Shown piece by piece: positions 14,308 through 22,437 of a DNA stretch of 24,848 nucleotides. Source of the stretch: SIG440 sp045645485 (GTDB lineage: Bacteria > Bacillota > Clostridia > Monoglobales > Monoglobaceae); the NCBI GenBank assembly GCA_045645485.1, contig JAZRIX010000036.1, positions 1 to 24,848 of the forward strand. Reading direction: 5' to 3'. The position numbers were made by a program, and so were the translations under genes. The notes beneath the pieces are model-generated. The model was not told where the DNA came from. It made no database searches and saw nothing but the letters and a program-made list of their open reading frames with translations. Within the stretch, counting starts at the first letter, position 1. Each line of letters starts with the position of its first letter.

Positions 14308-16437
14308 TCAGAACGTAAGAATCTCATCAACTGAAGTATTTATTTCGCTCCAATTGTTCTTTTTGTCTTTTATCATATACATATCAAAGCTTCCGTCTTC
14401 ATCATTGAGGTTCTTGTAGAACATAACGTCCTCCATAGATGTGAGTTTGAATCCGAACACCTCAGATGCCAGTTCCTTGCTTTCGCCCTTTATATTCATT
14501 CTTTCCAATGTTCCGTAAGAGCCTTCAACATTATAATTTGAAATATAGTAAATATTGCCTCCGGACTTGGTTACATTGAACATTTCGGGAGAAACCTCTT
14601 CTTTGAGAAGCTTCTGTTCTTTTCCGTCAAAAAGATATACATCATAAACCTTTCTTGAAGGACTGTATTCCTTTGTGAATATAAACTTTCCGTCTTCTGC
14701 CTGATAGCAGGAATATACATCCTCAGCGATCTGTTCTTCTGCAACAATACGTCCGTTTTTGTATTCGCAGTACATAAGCGTTCCGCCGCCTTTGAAGGCT
14801 TCAAATTCTGTAATATACATAAACTTTCTGCCGTCAAATGTCGCAGCCATCTGAGGCTTTCCGCCTACGATATCATAGTCAACAACAACGTTTCCGGCAA
14901 TCTGCATAGCCTGCTTACCTCTGGTATATGCATAATAATCTGCCAGTTTTCCTGAATAAACCTTATCAAATATAACTGTTTTTTCGTCCTTGGACATCAT
15001 AAGAATGTTGCTTACACCCGTTGCTATCTTTTCTTTCTTTCCGGAATTTATTTCAACGTTGTACAGGTTGTTCATTCCGCCGTCACCGAGACCCAGAACA
15101 TAAATATTATTCTTCTTTTTCTGTATTACAGGGTCTTTTGTTGTTCTTTCGCCAAGTCTGATAATTCTTTTCTTTTTATTTATAGCATAAATGTCAAAGG
15201 ATTTTTCCTCTGTATCAAAGTCCTTTGCATAAAGATGTGACTTTCCATCCTTACTCGAACCCAGAATCTTGCAAACCTCTGAATCAAGCTTCACCTTTTC
15301 ATCCTTCAGCTTTTCAAGACTCTTGGCATACATATCTCCGCGCATCTTTACCCTGTTCAGGTTCTGAAGGAAAATTGCCCACTTTCCTTCTTCTGCAAAT
15401 TCAAATGTTCCGTGATCGATATCTGTAGAGATTTTGAAAGGCTCTTCCATACCCTTTTCCCAGTAATAAAGAACACCCATATCCCCGTTTTTGTCTGTTG
15501 TCTGAAGATAAAGAAGCTTTGTGCCGTCTTCTGTCATAACAATGGAATTGTGAACAGCTTCAGCAATGGTAGTAATCTTCTTTATCTTTCCGTTGTTTAT
15601 CACACGGAGTCTTCCGCTGTTGGTCTCAGGATTGTATTCTTCAAAGAAGAAAGTTGTTTTTCCGTCCTTTGTAGAGTGAATAATGTTGGCATCCTTTGCT
15701 GCTCTCTCAGGGGAAACAATACCGTCTTCTTCCTCTACATCCGCTCTTCTCACATAGTTATCTTCAATTACCTTTTCAGAAATAAGCAGATTTTTGCCCT
15801 TGTAAACCATATACATAGAATTGTCCTTTGCGTATGTATATGACGCAATTTTGTCATCGCTGTTTTTGGCAAGACTGCTTGCCAAAAGTACAACCGCAAC
15901 CACCAGAATCACAAGAACAACTGCTGCCGCACCTATAACACCTGCTTTCTTTGCAAGGTCTTTTGCGTTACCGCCAAACTTCATTCCTCTGAAAGTGATA
16001 CCCTGAAGCATGGGTTTCTTTTGCTTTTGATTTCTCTGACGCTTTTCAGTAGTTGAAGAAACTCTTGTATAAGTCTTTACCGAATCGTCACCGGTTTCAG
16101 CCACAGAGGTATCCCTGAGAAAAGGGTTTTCCTCTATATTCTGCACCTCTGTCTTTTTCAGCATCTTTTTGTCCGGAATAGGTTCTCCGCGTCTTGCAGC
16201 ACGTCTCTTTGCACGTTTTGCCGCACGTCGGTCAGCCAGATACTTTTCAAGAAAATTCTTTTTGGGGCCTCTTGCTGTCTCCTGAATTTTCTGTACCTGT
16301 TCCTCCGAAGTAATAGTGTGCGTAATATCAAAATTCTTAAATTTTTCGTTCTCTGCTGAGTGCACAACAATTGTCTTGCAATAAGGACACTTTTTCACGC
16401 CCTCATATATGTCTGCTCCGCATTCTCTGCATTTCAT
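14308..16437 (-). CDS. Zinc-ribbon, single-span membrane protein with beta-propeller-like outer domain
   Basis: This 709-residue protein begins with a short zinc ribbon (C3-x2-C6 and C17-x2-C20). Next comes a highly basic segment (about 58-95, rich in R, K and A), a disordered linker, and one membrane span (about 165-190). The remaining 500 or so residues should lie outside the cell. They contain repeated short strands with Asp-Gly turns (MTEDGTKLLYLQ, GSSKDGKSHLYA, MSKDEKTVIFD, DGRKFMYI), the look of a TolB/WD-type beta-propeller. I do not recognise a named family. A cytosolic ribbon linked to an outer propeller suggests transmembrane sensing or a scaffold, which is inference. GGAGG lies 8 bases before the ATG, and a promoter candidate precedes it at 16520-16548. 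It appears to head the nadD-yqeK-LCP-rsfS-leuS run. Confidence 0.75.
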   Translation of the reverse strand: MKCRECGADIYEGVKKCPYCKTIVVHSAENEKFKNFDITHTITSEEQVQKIQETARGPKKNFLEKYLADRRAAKRAKRRAARRGEPIPDKKMLKKTEVQNIEENPFLRDTSVAETGDDSVKTYTRVSSTTEKRQRNQKQKKPMLQGITFRGMKFGGNAKDLAKKAGVIGAAAVVLVILVVAVVLLASSLAKNSDDKIASYTYAKDNSMYMVYKGKNLLISEKVIEDNYVRRADVEEEDGIVSPERAAKDANIIHSTKDGKTTFFFEEYNPETNSGRLRVINNGKIKKITTIAEAVHNSIVMTEDGTKLLYLQTTDKNGDMGVLYYWEKGMEEPFKISTDIDHGTFEFAEEGKWAIFLQNLNRVKMRGDMYAKSLEKLKDEKVKLDSEVCKILGSSKDGKSHLYAKDFDTEEKSFDIYAINKKKRIIRLGERTTKDPVIQKKKNNIYVLGLGDGGMNNLYNVEINSGKKEKIATGVSNILMMSKDEKTVIFDKVYSGKLADYYAYTRGKQAMQIAGNVVVDYDIVGGKPQMAATFDGRKFMYITEFEAFKGGGTLMYCEYKNGRIVAEEQIAEDVYSCYQAEDGKFIFTKEYSPSRKVYDVYLFDGKEQKLLKEEVSPEMFNVTKSGGNIYYISNYNVEGSYGTLERMNIKGESKELASEVFGFKLTSMEDVMFYKNLNDEDGSFDMYMIKDKKNNWSEINTSVDEILTF

Positions 16438-16519
16438 CAGAATTCCTCCGATCTTTTTCTTTTTATCTATCAGTCTTATTTCAATCGTATACTGTCTTTA
16501 TCACAAAATAAGTCAATTA

Positions 16520-16548
16520 ATTATATCATACAAGTTGACAAAAAACAA
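16520..16548 (-). promoter_or_regulatory. Promoter upstream of the zinc-ribbon membrane protein
   Basis: On the minus strand TTGTTT (16548-16543) is followed by 17 bases and TATAAT (16525-16520), with TGA just before the -10 (extended -10 pattern). The leader would be about 75 bases. A second, weaker possibility (TTGACT at 16516-16511 with TATACG 19 bases later) overlaps it downstream. No convincing terminator for trmD is visible in the 143-base gap. Confidence 0.5.
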
Positions 16549-16580
16549 CCTTATTAACAAAATTTTAATAAAAATACTGT

Positions 16581-17321
16581 TTATTTTTCTTCCAATTCTT
16601 TCAAAAAGTGTAAATCTTTTTTGTCTAATTTTGCTTTTGAAAGCATTCCGCGACGTTTTTTCAAAGTATTTCTTATTGCCTCGCGGCGTTTCCATTCCTG
16701 AATAAGCTTGTGGTTTCCGTTCATCAATACCTGAGGAACTTCCTTTCCGTGCCACACCGCAGGTCTTGTGTACTGCGGATATTCAAGCAGTCCGTTGTAA
16801 TGTGATTCGTCTGCAAAGGCATCCTCGCAGGCAAGAACTCCCGGAATCATACGTGCAGTTGCATCTACAACCGCCATGGCCGCAATCTCGCCGCCTGTCA
16901 GCACAAAATCCCCTATTGAAATTTCCATATCCACAATCTCATCCAGAACTCTCTGGTCAACACCTTCATAATGTCCGCAAAGAATAACAATATGTTTTTT
17001 CTTTGCCATTCTCTTTGCCGTTGACTGCCTGAAGCTTTTCCCCTGAGGCGACATATAAACAGTAAGAGGCTTGTAATTCAAACCCTCACATATACTTTCA
17101 TAGGCAAGAAAAATAGGTTCTGCCTGCATAACCATTCCCTGACCGCCGCCGTAAGGATAATCATCAACCTGTCTGTGCTTGTTGAAAGCAAAGTCTCTTA
17201 TCTGAATACAGTTTATTTCCAGAATGCCGTTCTGTACAGCCCGTCCTATAATGGAGTTCCCCAGCACTGCATCAAACATTTCGGGGAACAACGTCAAAAT
17301 ATCAACTCTGAACTCTGCCAT
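16581..17321 (-). CDS. trmD: tRNA (guanine-37-N1)-methyltransferase
   Basis: This SPOUT-class enzyme uses SAM to methylate G37 of tRNAs and so prevents frameshifting. The 246 residues match the usual length. Visible are DILTLFPEMF at the start, DDYPYGGGQGMVM, SPQGKSFRQ, the knot motif ILCGHYEGVDQRV, and the EISIGDFVLTGGE SAM-binding loop. The tRNA-recognition part LLEYPQYTRPAVWHG follows. The ATG shares one base with the rimM stop (TGATG), indicating translational coupling. In many Firmicutes rplS follows trmD; here it does not, and a new promoter and a membrane protein gene come next. Confidence 0.97.
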   Translation of the reverse strand: MAEFRVDILTLFPEMFDAVLGNSIIGRAVQNGILEINCIQIRDFAFNKHRQVDDYPYGGGQGMVMQAEPIFLAYESICEGLNYKPLTVYMSPQGKSFRQSTAKRMAKKKHIVILCGHYEGVDQRVLDEIVDMEISIGDFVLTGGEIAAMAVVDATARMIPGVLACEDAFADESHYNGLLEYPQYTRPAVWHGKEVPQVLMNGNHKLIQEWKRREAIRNTLKKRRGMLSKAKLDKKDLHFLKELEEK

Positions 17322-17818
17322 CAGTCAATCAATCCTTTTAATGGTTCAATAATAATCTGTTTTGTCTCCACATCAACAGACTTCACAACTTCATCAATAA
17401 CCGGAATCAACACTTGTTTACGGCTTTCATCTTCTACAACATAAACATCATTGCTTCCCGTCTTGATTATATCGCATATCCTTCCCAGCATCCGTCCGTC
17501 CACAGTCTCAACAGAGCATCCCAGCAAATCGCAGATATAATATGTGCCCTCGGGCAACTCTCCCAACTCCTCACGGGGAATATAGAGAACCTTGTTGCGA
17601 TATTTCTCCGCATCGTTAATGTGATCAATCCCCTCAAGCTTCAGGAGAACCATATTCTTCTGCATTCTCGATTTTTCAATCTCAAATTCATTATCATCTA
17701 TAATAACATACGCAAGTTCGTCAAAAATTTCGGGGTCATCGCACCATGGCATAACCTTGAGGTCTCCTCTGAGACCGTGCGTATTCACTATTTGTCCAAT
17801 TTCAAGATACTTTTCCAT
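17321..17818 (-). CDS. rimM: Ribosome maturation factor RimM
   Basis: This 165-residue protein has the RimM N-terminal beta-barrel (IGQIVNTHGLRGDLKVMPWCDDPE) and a C-terminal PRC barrel (YYICDLLGCSVE, then IPVIDEVVKSVDVE). It assists late assembly of the 30S head by contacting S19. GAGGA lies 7 bases before the ATG. It lies between khpA and trmD, the usual Firmicutes order, and its stop overlaps trmD by one base. An RNA hairpin lies between khpA and this gene. Confidence 0.95.
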   Translation of the reverse strand: MEKYLEIGQIVNTHGLRGDLKVMPWCDDPEIFDELAYVIIDDNEFEIEKSRMQKNMVLLKLEGIDHINDAEKYRNKVLYIPREELGELPEGTYYICDLLGCSVETVDGRMLGRICDIIKTGSNDVYVVEDESRKQVLIPVIDEVVKSVDVETKQIIIEPLKGLID

Positions 17819-17859
17819 AATTTTTCCTCAATTAAAACTTTTCCTCAAAAAGCAAGTGA

Positions 17860-17885
17860 AGACTGTATCGATTCCGATACAGTCT
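17860..17885 (-). other. Intercistronic RNA hairpin downstream of khpA
   Basis: A perfect 11-bp stem (17860-17870 with 17875-17885; core GACTGTATCG) closes a 4-base loop. It starts 14 bases after the khpA stop and about 40 bases before rimM. The T run follows only after about 9 bases, so it is a poor terminator. A processing, stability or protein-binding role is more likely. Confidence 0.6.
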
Positions 17886-17898
17886 GTCGCTCTTCAAG

Positions 17899-18126
17899 TT
17901 ACACAATATCAACAGTAACTTTCTTGTTTTCGTGACTTGCAGCCGCCTTTACAACGGTACGGATAGCCTTGGCTATTCTGCCCTGCTTGCCGATTACCTT
18001 GCCCATATCGCCTTCAGCAACGTGCAAGGTCAATACAATGGAATTTTCCTGAGCAGATTCTTCAACAGTAACTGCATCAGGTTCTGAAACCATTGATTTC
18101 GCAATAAATTCCAAAAGTTCTTTCAT
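17899..18126 (-). CDS. khpA: KH-domain RNA-binding protein KhpA
   Basis: This 75-residue protein consists of a single KH domain. The RNA-contacting GxxG loop is seen in GKVIGKQGRIAKAIR (about 42-56), followed by the VTVDIV end. KhpA, formerly YlqC, binds RNA, often with KhpB, and affects cell division and translation in Gram-positives. The position between rpsP and rimM is standard. GGAGG lies 6-7 bases before the ATG. Hairpins lie immediately upstream (18155-18184) and downstream (17860-17885) of the gene, an arrangement open to self-regulation, though that is speculation. Confidence 0.94.
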   Translation of the reverse strand: MKELLEFIAKSMVSEPDAVTVEESAQENSIVLTLHVAEGDMGKVIGKQGRIAKAIRTVVKAAASHENKKVTVDIV

Positions 18127-18154
18127 CTTTTTTCCTCCATCTCAAAGATACAGA

Positions 18155-18184
18155 ATGTATGTACTCCTCAAGGAGCACATACAT
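18155..18184 (-). other. Intercistronic RNA hairpin between rpsP and khpA
   Basis: The arms 18155-18167 and 18172-18184 pair along 13 positions in the minus-strand RNA, including one G-U pair (18163/18176), with a 4-base loop. No T run follows, so it is not a terminator. It lies about 15 bases before the khpA ribosome binding site, where it could influence khpA translation or mRNA processing behind the highly expressed rpsP. Confidence 0.6.
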
Positions 18185-18201
18185 CCGCAACAGCACCGAA
18201 A

Positions 18202-18444
18202 TTAGATAATGCCCTTGTCCTTGAGAAGACGCTTTACAGTGTCTGTGGGCTGAGCGCCGTTCTTGATCCATGTAGCAACTTTTTCAGCGTCAAATTCAAC
18301 AGCTGCAGGCTTTGTCATGGGGTTGTATGTTCCAACCTGTTCAATGAATCTGCCGTCTCTGGGATATCTTGAATCTGCTACTACTACTCTGTAGAAAGGA
18401 GCCTTCTTTGAACCCATTCTTCTCAAACGAATTTTTACTGCCAT
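18202..18444 (-). CDS. rpsP: 30S ribosomal protein S16
   Basis: This is an 80-residue S16 protein of normal length. The family start MAVKIRLRRMGSKKAPFYRV is intact, followed by RYPRDGRFIEQVGTYNP and the C-terminal WIKNGAQPTDTVKRLL. It helps organise the 5' domain of 16S rRNA. GGAGG lies 8 bases before the ATG. It follows ffh by about 50 bases and precedes khpA, as in most Firmicutes. Confidence 0.98.
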   Translation of the reverse strand: MAVKIRLRRMGSKKAPFYRVVVADSRYPRDGRFIEQVGTYNPMTKPAAVEFDAEKVATWIKNGAQPTDTVKRLLKDKGII

Positions 18445-18494
18445 AATAAATTACCTCCAAAAAGTATATATAATAATTTAATAATTTTCTTTAG

Positions 18495-19856
18495 TTAAAA
18501 GGGAAACTTCATTTTTCCCATCTTGCCCATTTTGCCCATACGCTTCATCTGCTTTTCCATCTTGCCGCTTGTCATCATCTTCATCATTTTCTGCATTTGC
18601 TCAAACTGCTTGACAAGAGCATTTACTTCAGCAAGCGTAGTACCACTGCCTTTGGCAATTCTTTCACGGCGTTTGGGTGTAAGTCTGTCACGAAGCTCTC
18701 TTTCGCCCCGTGTCATGGATTTGACAATGGCTTCTATATGAAGAAGCTTTCTTTCATCAATTTCCACATCCTTGAGTGCCTGAGTGTTCACACCGGGAAT
18801 CATTCCAAGAAGCTGTTCCAGAGGACCCATCTTTTTCATTTGTTCCATCTGGTCAAGAAAATCGTCATAAGTAAAGGTGGAGCTTCGCATTTTCTGTTCA
18901 AGCTCAAGAGCCTTTTTCTCATCCAATGCCTGCTCTGCCTTTTCAATAAGACTGAGCATATCTCCCATACCGAGAATTCTTGATGCCATTCTGTCGGGAT
19001 GGAATACCTCCAAATCGGTAAGCTTTTCACCCATACCGCAGAACTTAATGGGTTTGTTTGTAACAGCACGAACCGAAATCGCCGCACCGCCACGAGTATC
19101 ACCGTCCAACTTTGTAAGAACAACACCGTCAATTTCAAGGTCATTATTGAAGCTTTCAGCAACATTTACGGCATCCTGACCCGTCATAGCATCCACTACA
19201 AGAAGAATTTCAGTTGGGTCAATTTTTGCCTTTATGTTTTTCAGCTCTTTCATCAGTTCTTCATCCACGTGAAGACGTCCCGCAGTATCCACAATAAGAA
19301 CATCATTAGAATGAAGTCTTGCATGTTCAAGAGCTTTTTCAGCAATTTCAACGGGGTTTGTGTTTCCTTCTATGGTAAACACCGGAAGCTGAAGCTGTCC
19401 GCCCACCACCTGAAGCTGTTTGATTGCGGCAGGTCGGTAAACGTCACAGGCACAAAGCAACGGTCTTTTTCCCTGTTTTTTCAGAAGTCCGCCAAGCTTT
19501 GCCGCCGTAGTAGTCTTTCCGGCCCCCTGAAGACCCGTCATCATGATGACTGTGGGCGGCTTTGAAGAAATCTTTATTTTTGATTCTTCTGTTCCCATCA
19601 GGGCAATCAGCTCTTCGTTTACAATTTTTATAACCTGCTGAGCCGGAGTAAGTGACTCCATAACCTCAGCACCGTTTGCACGTTCTGAAACAGTGTTAAT
19701 AAAGTTTTTTACAACCTTAAAGTTGACATCTGCCTCAAGGAGTGCCAATTTTACTTCTCGCATAGCTTCCTTCAAATCTGCTGAAGAAATCTTGCCTTTT
19801 CCACGGAGCTTTTTGAATGCACCCTGCAGTTTGTCTGCCAAGCTTTCAAAAGCCAT
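18495..19856 (-). CDS. ffh: Signal recognition particle protein Ffh
   Basis: This GTPase of the signal recognition particle binds 4.5S/6S RNA and signal peptides to direct nascent membrane proteins to FtsY. The four-helix N domain comes first, then the G domain with the P-loop GLQGAGKTTTAAKL, DTAGRLHVDE, TKLDGDTRGGAA and GMGEKL. The methionine-rich M domain (about 320-440) follows, ending in a repetitive Met/Gly/Lys tail (KMGKMGKMGKM). The start at the ATG 19856 is preferred because AGGAG lies 8 bases before it. A GTG three codons upstream sits on top of that site. The product is 453 residues, normal for the family. ylxM precedes it; ftsY is not nearby. Confidence 0.97.
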   Translation of the reverse strand: MAFESLADKLQGAFKKLRGKGKISSADLKEAMREVKLALLEADVNFKVVKNFINTVSERANGAEVMESLTPAQQVIKIVNEELIALMGTEESKIKISSKPPTVIMMTGLQGAGKTTTAAKLGGLLKKQGKRPLLCACDVYRPAAIKQLQVVGGQLQLPVFTIEGNTNPVEIAEKALEHARLHSNDVLIVDTAGRLHVDEELMKELKNIKAKIDPTEILLVVDAMTGQDAVNVAESFNNDLEIDGVVLTKLDGDTRGGAAISVRAVTNKPIKFCGMGEKLTDLEVFHPDRMASRILGMGDMLSLIEKAEQALDEKKALELEQKMRSSTFTYDDFLDQMEQMKKMGPLEQLLGMIPGVNTQALKDVEIDERKLLHIEAIVKSMTRGERELRDRLTPKRRERIAKGSGTTLAEVNALVKQFEQMQKMMKMMTSGKMEKQMKRMGKMGKMGKMKFPF

Positions 19857-19887
19857 TTGCCACACTCCTTTCCGAAATACGTATTAA

Positions 19888-20259
19888 TCAATTTTCAATA
19901 TCGTTTATAACTGCCACTATTTCAAGAATCCGATTTATCTGTAATTTTATGCTTTTGGGAAGAAGTCTTGCCTCAGGAGATTTTTCGATTTCATCTATGA
20001 TATTGTCAATCTCACCAAGCTTTGACTTTATGTCCAGAAATCTTTCAGCAAGACCGAGCTTTGATTCCACATCATAAAGCACAGCCTCTGCACGTTTCAG
20101 ATTGTCACGCACACCCTGACGGCTTATTCCAAGCTCTGCCCCCACTTCTGCAAGAGACAAATCTTCATTATAATAAAGCTCAACAGTGTCTGCCTGTCTC
20201 TCGGTAAGCATATTTTTGTAAAAACTCAAAAGAAGAGAAATTTCAACGTTTTTTTCCAC
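19888..20259 (-). CDS. ylxM: YlxM-family HTH protein (SRP-associated)
   Basis: This 123-residue protein of the UPF0122 family has a sigma-70 region 4-like helix-turn-helix. LLLSFYKNMLTERQADTVEL and YYNEDLSLAEVGAELGISRQ are the diagnostic stretches, followed by a long, probably coiled, C-terminal helix. In Gram-positives YlxM is a companion of Ffh and modulates the SRP pathway in streptococci. The start is GTG, with GGAGGAG about 7 bases upstream. It is first in the operon, with ffh about 30 bases behind, and has its own promoter over the end of lgt. Confidence 0.93.
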   Translation of the reverse strand: MEKNVEISLLLSFYKNMLTERQADTVELYYNEDLSLAEVGAELGISRQGVRDNLKRAEAVLYDVESKLGLAERFLDIKSKLGEIDNIIDEIEKSPEARLLPKSIKLQINRILEIVAVINDIEN

Positions 20260-20314
20260 AATTTTTCTCCTCCTTACGGTTATCTGTAAAGCTCAACAAC
20301 TTTACACCTCGGAT

Positions 20315-20343
20315 ATTTTACACCAAAAGCAACTATTTGTCAA
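20315..20343 (-). promoter_or_regulatory. Sigma-A promoter of the ylxM-ffh-rpsP operon
   Basis: On the minus strand TTGACA (20343-20338) is followed by exactly 17 bases and TAAAAT (20320-20315). The -35 box overlaps the last codons of lgt. Transcription should begin near 20308, leaving a leader of about 50 bases that can form a 7-bp stem (TGTAAAG at 20285-20291 with CTTTACA at 20300-20306). Confidence 0.8.
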
Positions 20344-21139
20344 GTGTTTTTTTCAGTTTTTTTCTGTTTATTACAATTATTGTTATTCCGGCAATAACCA
20401 AAGCCACCGAAAGAAGCTGAGACACGCGGAAAATACCTATGTAAAGAGAGTCCGTCCGAAGACCCTCAATCCACATTCTGCCAAGTCCGTACCATATCAT
20501 ATAACCGCAGAATACTTCTCCCTGAAATTTTTTGTGGTTTCTGAAAACCCAAAGAACCCCCATTCCGCAAAGATTCCACAAAGATTCGTACAGAAATGTG
20601 GGATGTGCCATTTCAGCAACAGTTCTTCCTTCGTTCACAATAGTCATCGCCCATGGAAGATTACAGCTTGTGCCAAAAGCTTCTCCGTTTACAAAATTTC
20701 CCCACCGACCAACGCTTTGACCGATAAGAAGACCTATTGCGAGAACATCCAGAACCTTTCCCAAATCAAGCTTTTTTGCTCTGCAATAAAAGAACAAAGC
20801 AAGTGAAACTCCTATTATTGCACCATATATTGCAATTCCTCCGCCACGGATATTGAAAATTTCTGTCAGGTTATTTTTGTATAAATCCCACTCAAAGGCA
20901 ACATAATAAATTCTCGCACACACAATTGCTGACGGAATACACAATAAAAACATATTCAGCAAATCATCCTGTGAAATTCCCACTCGCTTTGTTTCATACA
21001 CGCCGTAACAAAAAGCAAGCACAAGACCTGCTGCAATGATTACGCCGTAAAGAAAAATCGGAATCTCAAAAACAGAAAAGGCTACCCTGTTGATTTCAAA
21101 CTCCCATCCGAGATTGGGAAACGAAATATGATTTATCAT
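20333..21139 (-). CDS. lgt: Prolipoprotein diacylglyceryl transferase
   Basis: This integral membrane enzyme moves diacylglycerol from phosphatidylglycerol to the lipobox cysteine of prolipoproteins. The 268 residues show seven or so membrane spans. The family signature GQSVGRWGNFVNGEAFG is complete, with the essential arginine, and ARIYYV, IRGGGIAIYGAIIG and HPTFLYESLWN are also present. The ATG overlaps the stop of the YfmH-type gene (ATGA), so translation is coupled. It is the last gene of the run that begins with the ABC transporter; the next promoter starts inside its 3' end. Confidence 0.97.
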   Translation of the reverse strand: MINHISFPNLGWEFEINRVAFSVFEIPIFLYGVIIAAGLVLAFCYGVYETKRVGISQDDLLNMFLLCIPSAIVCARIYYVAFEWDLYKNNLTEIFNIRGGGIAIYGAIIGVSLALFFYCRAKKLDLGKVLDVLAIGLLIGQSVGRWGNFVNGEAFGTSCNLPWAMTIVNEGRTVAEMAHPTFLYESLWNLCGMGVLWVFRNHKKFQGEVFCGYMIWYGLGRMWIEGLRTDSLYIGIFRVSQLLSVALVIAGITIIVINRKKLKKTLDK

Positions 21140-22437
21140 TCTTTGTCACCGTCCATAGGTTCAATTACCGAAAGGACACAGCACTCTGGGTCAAAATGTT
21201 CCTTAAGTCTTTCTTCAAGCTCTTCTATTGTTATTTTTTCTACAATTTCACTGTACTCAAGAGGGTTATATCCGCTCATAAAGCAACGGATAAAATCATT
21301 TCCGAGTCTTTCAACACTATTGAATCGACGCAGATTTTTACCAATAAGAACTCTCCTTGCAACATTCACTGCAGAAATATCCAAGGGTTTATTTTTCACC
21401 TCTGCAAGATAAGCAAGAGTTTTTTCATAAACCGTTTCAGGCTGAGAGGTTTCACCGCTGATTGTAGAGAACCCGTATCTTACTTCAAGCTCACTGTCTT
21501 TTCCGAAGCTTGCATCAATAAGCCCTGCACTGTAAAGCTCCGTGAAAAAGCTGCTGCTCTTTCCGAAAAGAACTTCCATAAGAATCTGAGTTTTTATCTG
21601 CTTTTCAAGAAGCTCTCTGCCCGAAACACCTTCTTCCTTTTCTTTGAAACCGATAAGGAACTGAGGCTTTGAAACGCTGAGCTTTTGTCTCACAACCTTC
21701 TGTACAACACTATTGGGTTCTTCTGCTATCCTTCTTGCAATCTTGCCTCTGTTCTTTTCTGGACTTACATACTTGTCAATACATTCAACTGCTTTTTCAG
21801 GGTCAATATCTCCTACCATAACAAGTACCATATTGGACGGATTATAATATGCGTCACAGCACTCATACAGAAGTTCAGGGGTAATATGGCTTATGCTTTC
21901 AACCGTTCCTGCAATATCCTTTTTCACAGGATTGTTATGATACATTCCCACCAGCATATTGAAAAACAGTCTCCAGTTGGGGTCATCGTCATACATCTTT
22001 ATTTCCTGACCGATAATCCCCTGCTCCTTTGCAACATTTTCTTCGGTGAAATAAGGAGCATTCACAAACTCAAGAAGTATATCAAGGTTTTCATAAAACT
22101 TCTCTGTGCACGAAAACAGATATGCCGTCATATCAAAGCTGGTAAAAGCATTGCTGCTGGCACCTGTAATTGCAAATTTATCAAAGGCATTTTGACCGTC
22201 TTCCTCTTCAAAAAGCTTATGCTCCAGAAAATGTGCAATACCGTCAGGAAGGGTCTTTTCCTTATCGGTTCCAGGTATTTTCAGATAGTCGTCCAGTGAA
22301 CCGTAATCCGTTCCGTAAATTGCATAGTACTTGCAAAAACCCTTTTTGGGGATAATATAGACTCTGAGTCCGCTTTCGTGAACACCTGCCAGAAAGCTTT
22401 CATTCAATGCTTTGTTTTCAGTAATCTCAAACTTCAT
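21136..22437 (-). CDS. yfmH: M16-family zinc peptidase, YfmH type
   Basis: This 433-residue protein has an intact inverted zinc motif HFLEH (69-73) with the third ligand expected at E145 in IIGQEI, so it should be an active M16 peptidase. NAFTSFDMTAYLFSC and YNPSNMVLVMVGDIDPE are further family stretches. The second half is the inactive-like repeat of the M16 fold. In Bacillus subtilis the YfmH/YfmF pair is linked to maturation of the 5-aminopentanol modification on elongation factor P; whether the same holds here is inference. It overlaps the partner gene by 11 bases and lgt by 4 bases. There is no signal peptide, so it is probably cytosolic. Confidence 0.88.
   Translation of the reverse strand: MKFEITENKALNESFLAGVHESGLRVYIIPKKGFCKYYAIYGTDYGSLDDYLKIPGTDKEKTLPDGIAHFLEHKLFEEEDGQNAFDKFAITGASSNAFTSFDMTAYLFSCTEKFYENLDILLEFVNAPYFTEENVAKEQGIIGQEIKMYDDDPNWRLFFNMLVGMYHNNPVKKDIAGTVESISHITPELLYECCDAYYNPSNMVLVMVGDIDPEKAVECIDKYVSPEKNRGKIARRIAEEPNSVVQKVVRQKLSVSKPQFLIGFKEKEEGVSGRELLEKQIKTQILMEVLFGKSSSFFTELYSAGLIDASFGKDSELEVRYGFSTISGETSQPETVYEKTLAYLAEVKNKPLDISAVNVARRVLIGKNLRRFNSVERLGNDFIRCFMSGYNPLEYSEIVEKITIEELEERLKEHFDPECCVLSVIEPMDGDKE

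Noticed and set aside
16438..16580. Terminator after trmD
   Set aside because: The AT-rich sequence has only 4-bp stems; nothing comparable to the other terminators in the window.
18999..19565. Plus-strand open frame of 188 codons
   Set aside because: It is antisense to the ffh GTPase domain, a well-supported gene; shadow frame only.
21685..22299. Plus-strand open frame of 204 codons
   Set aside because: It is antisense to the YfmH-type peptidase gene, including its HFLEH region, with no supporting ribosome binding site or domain.
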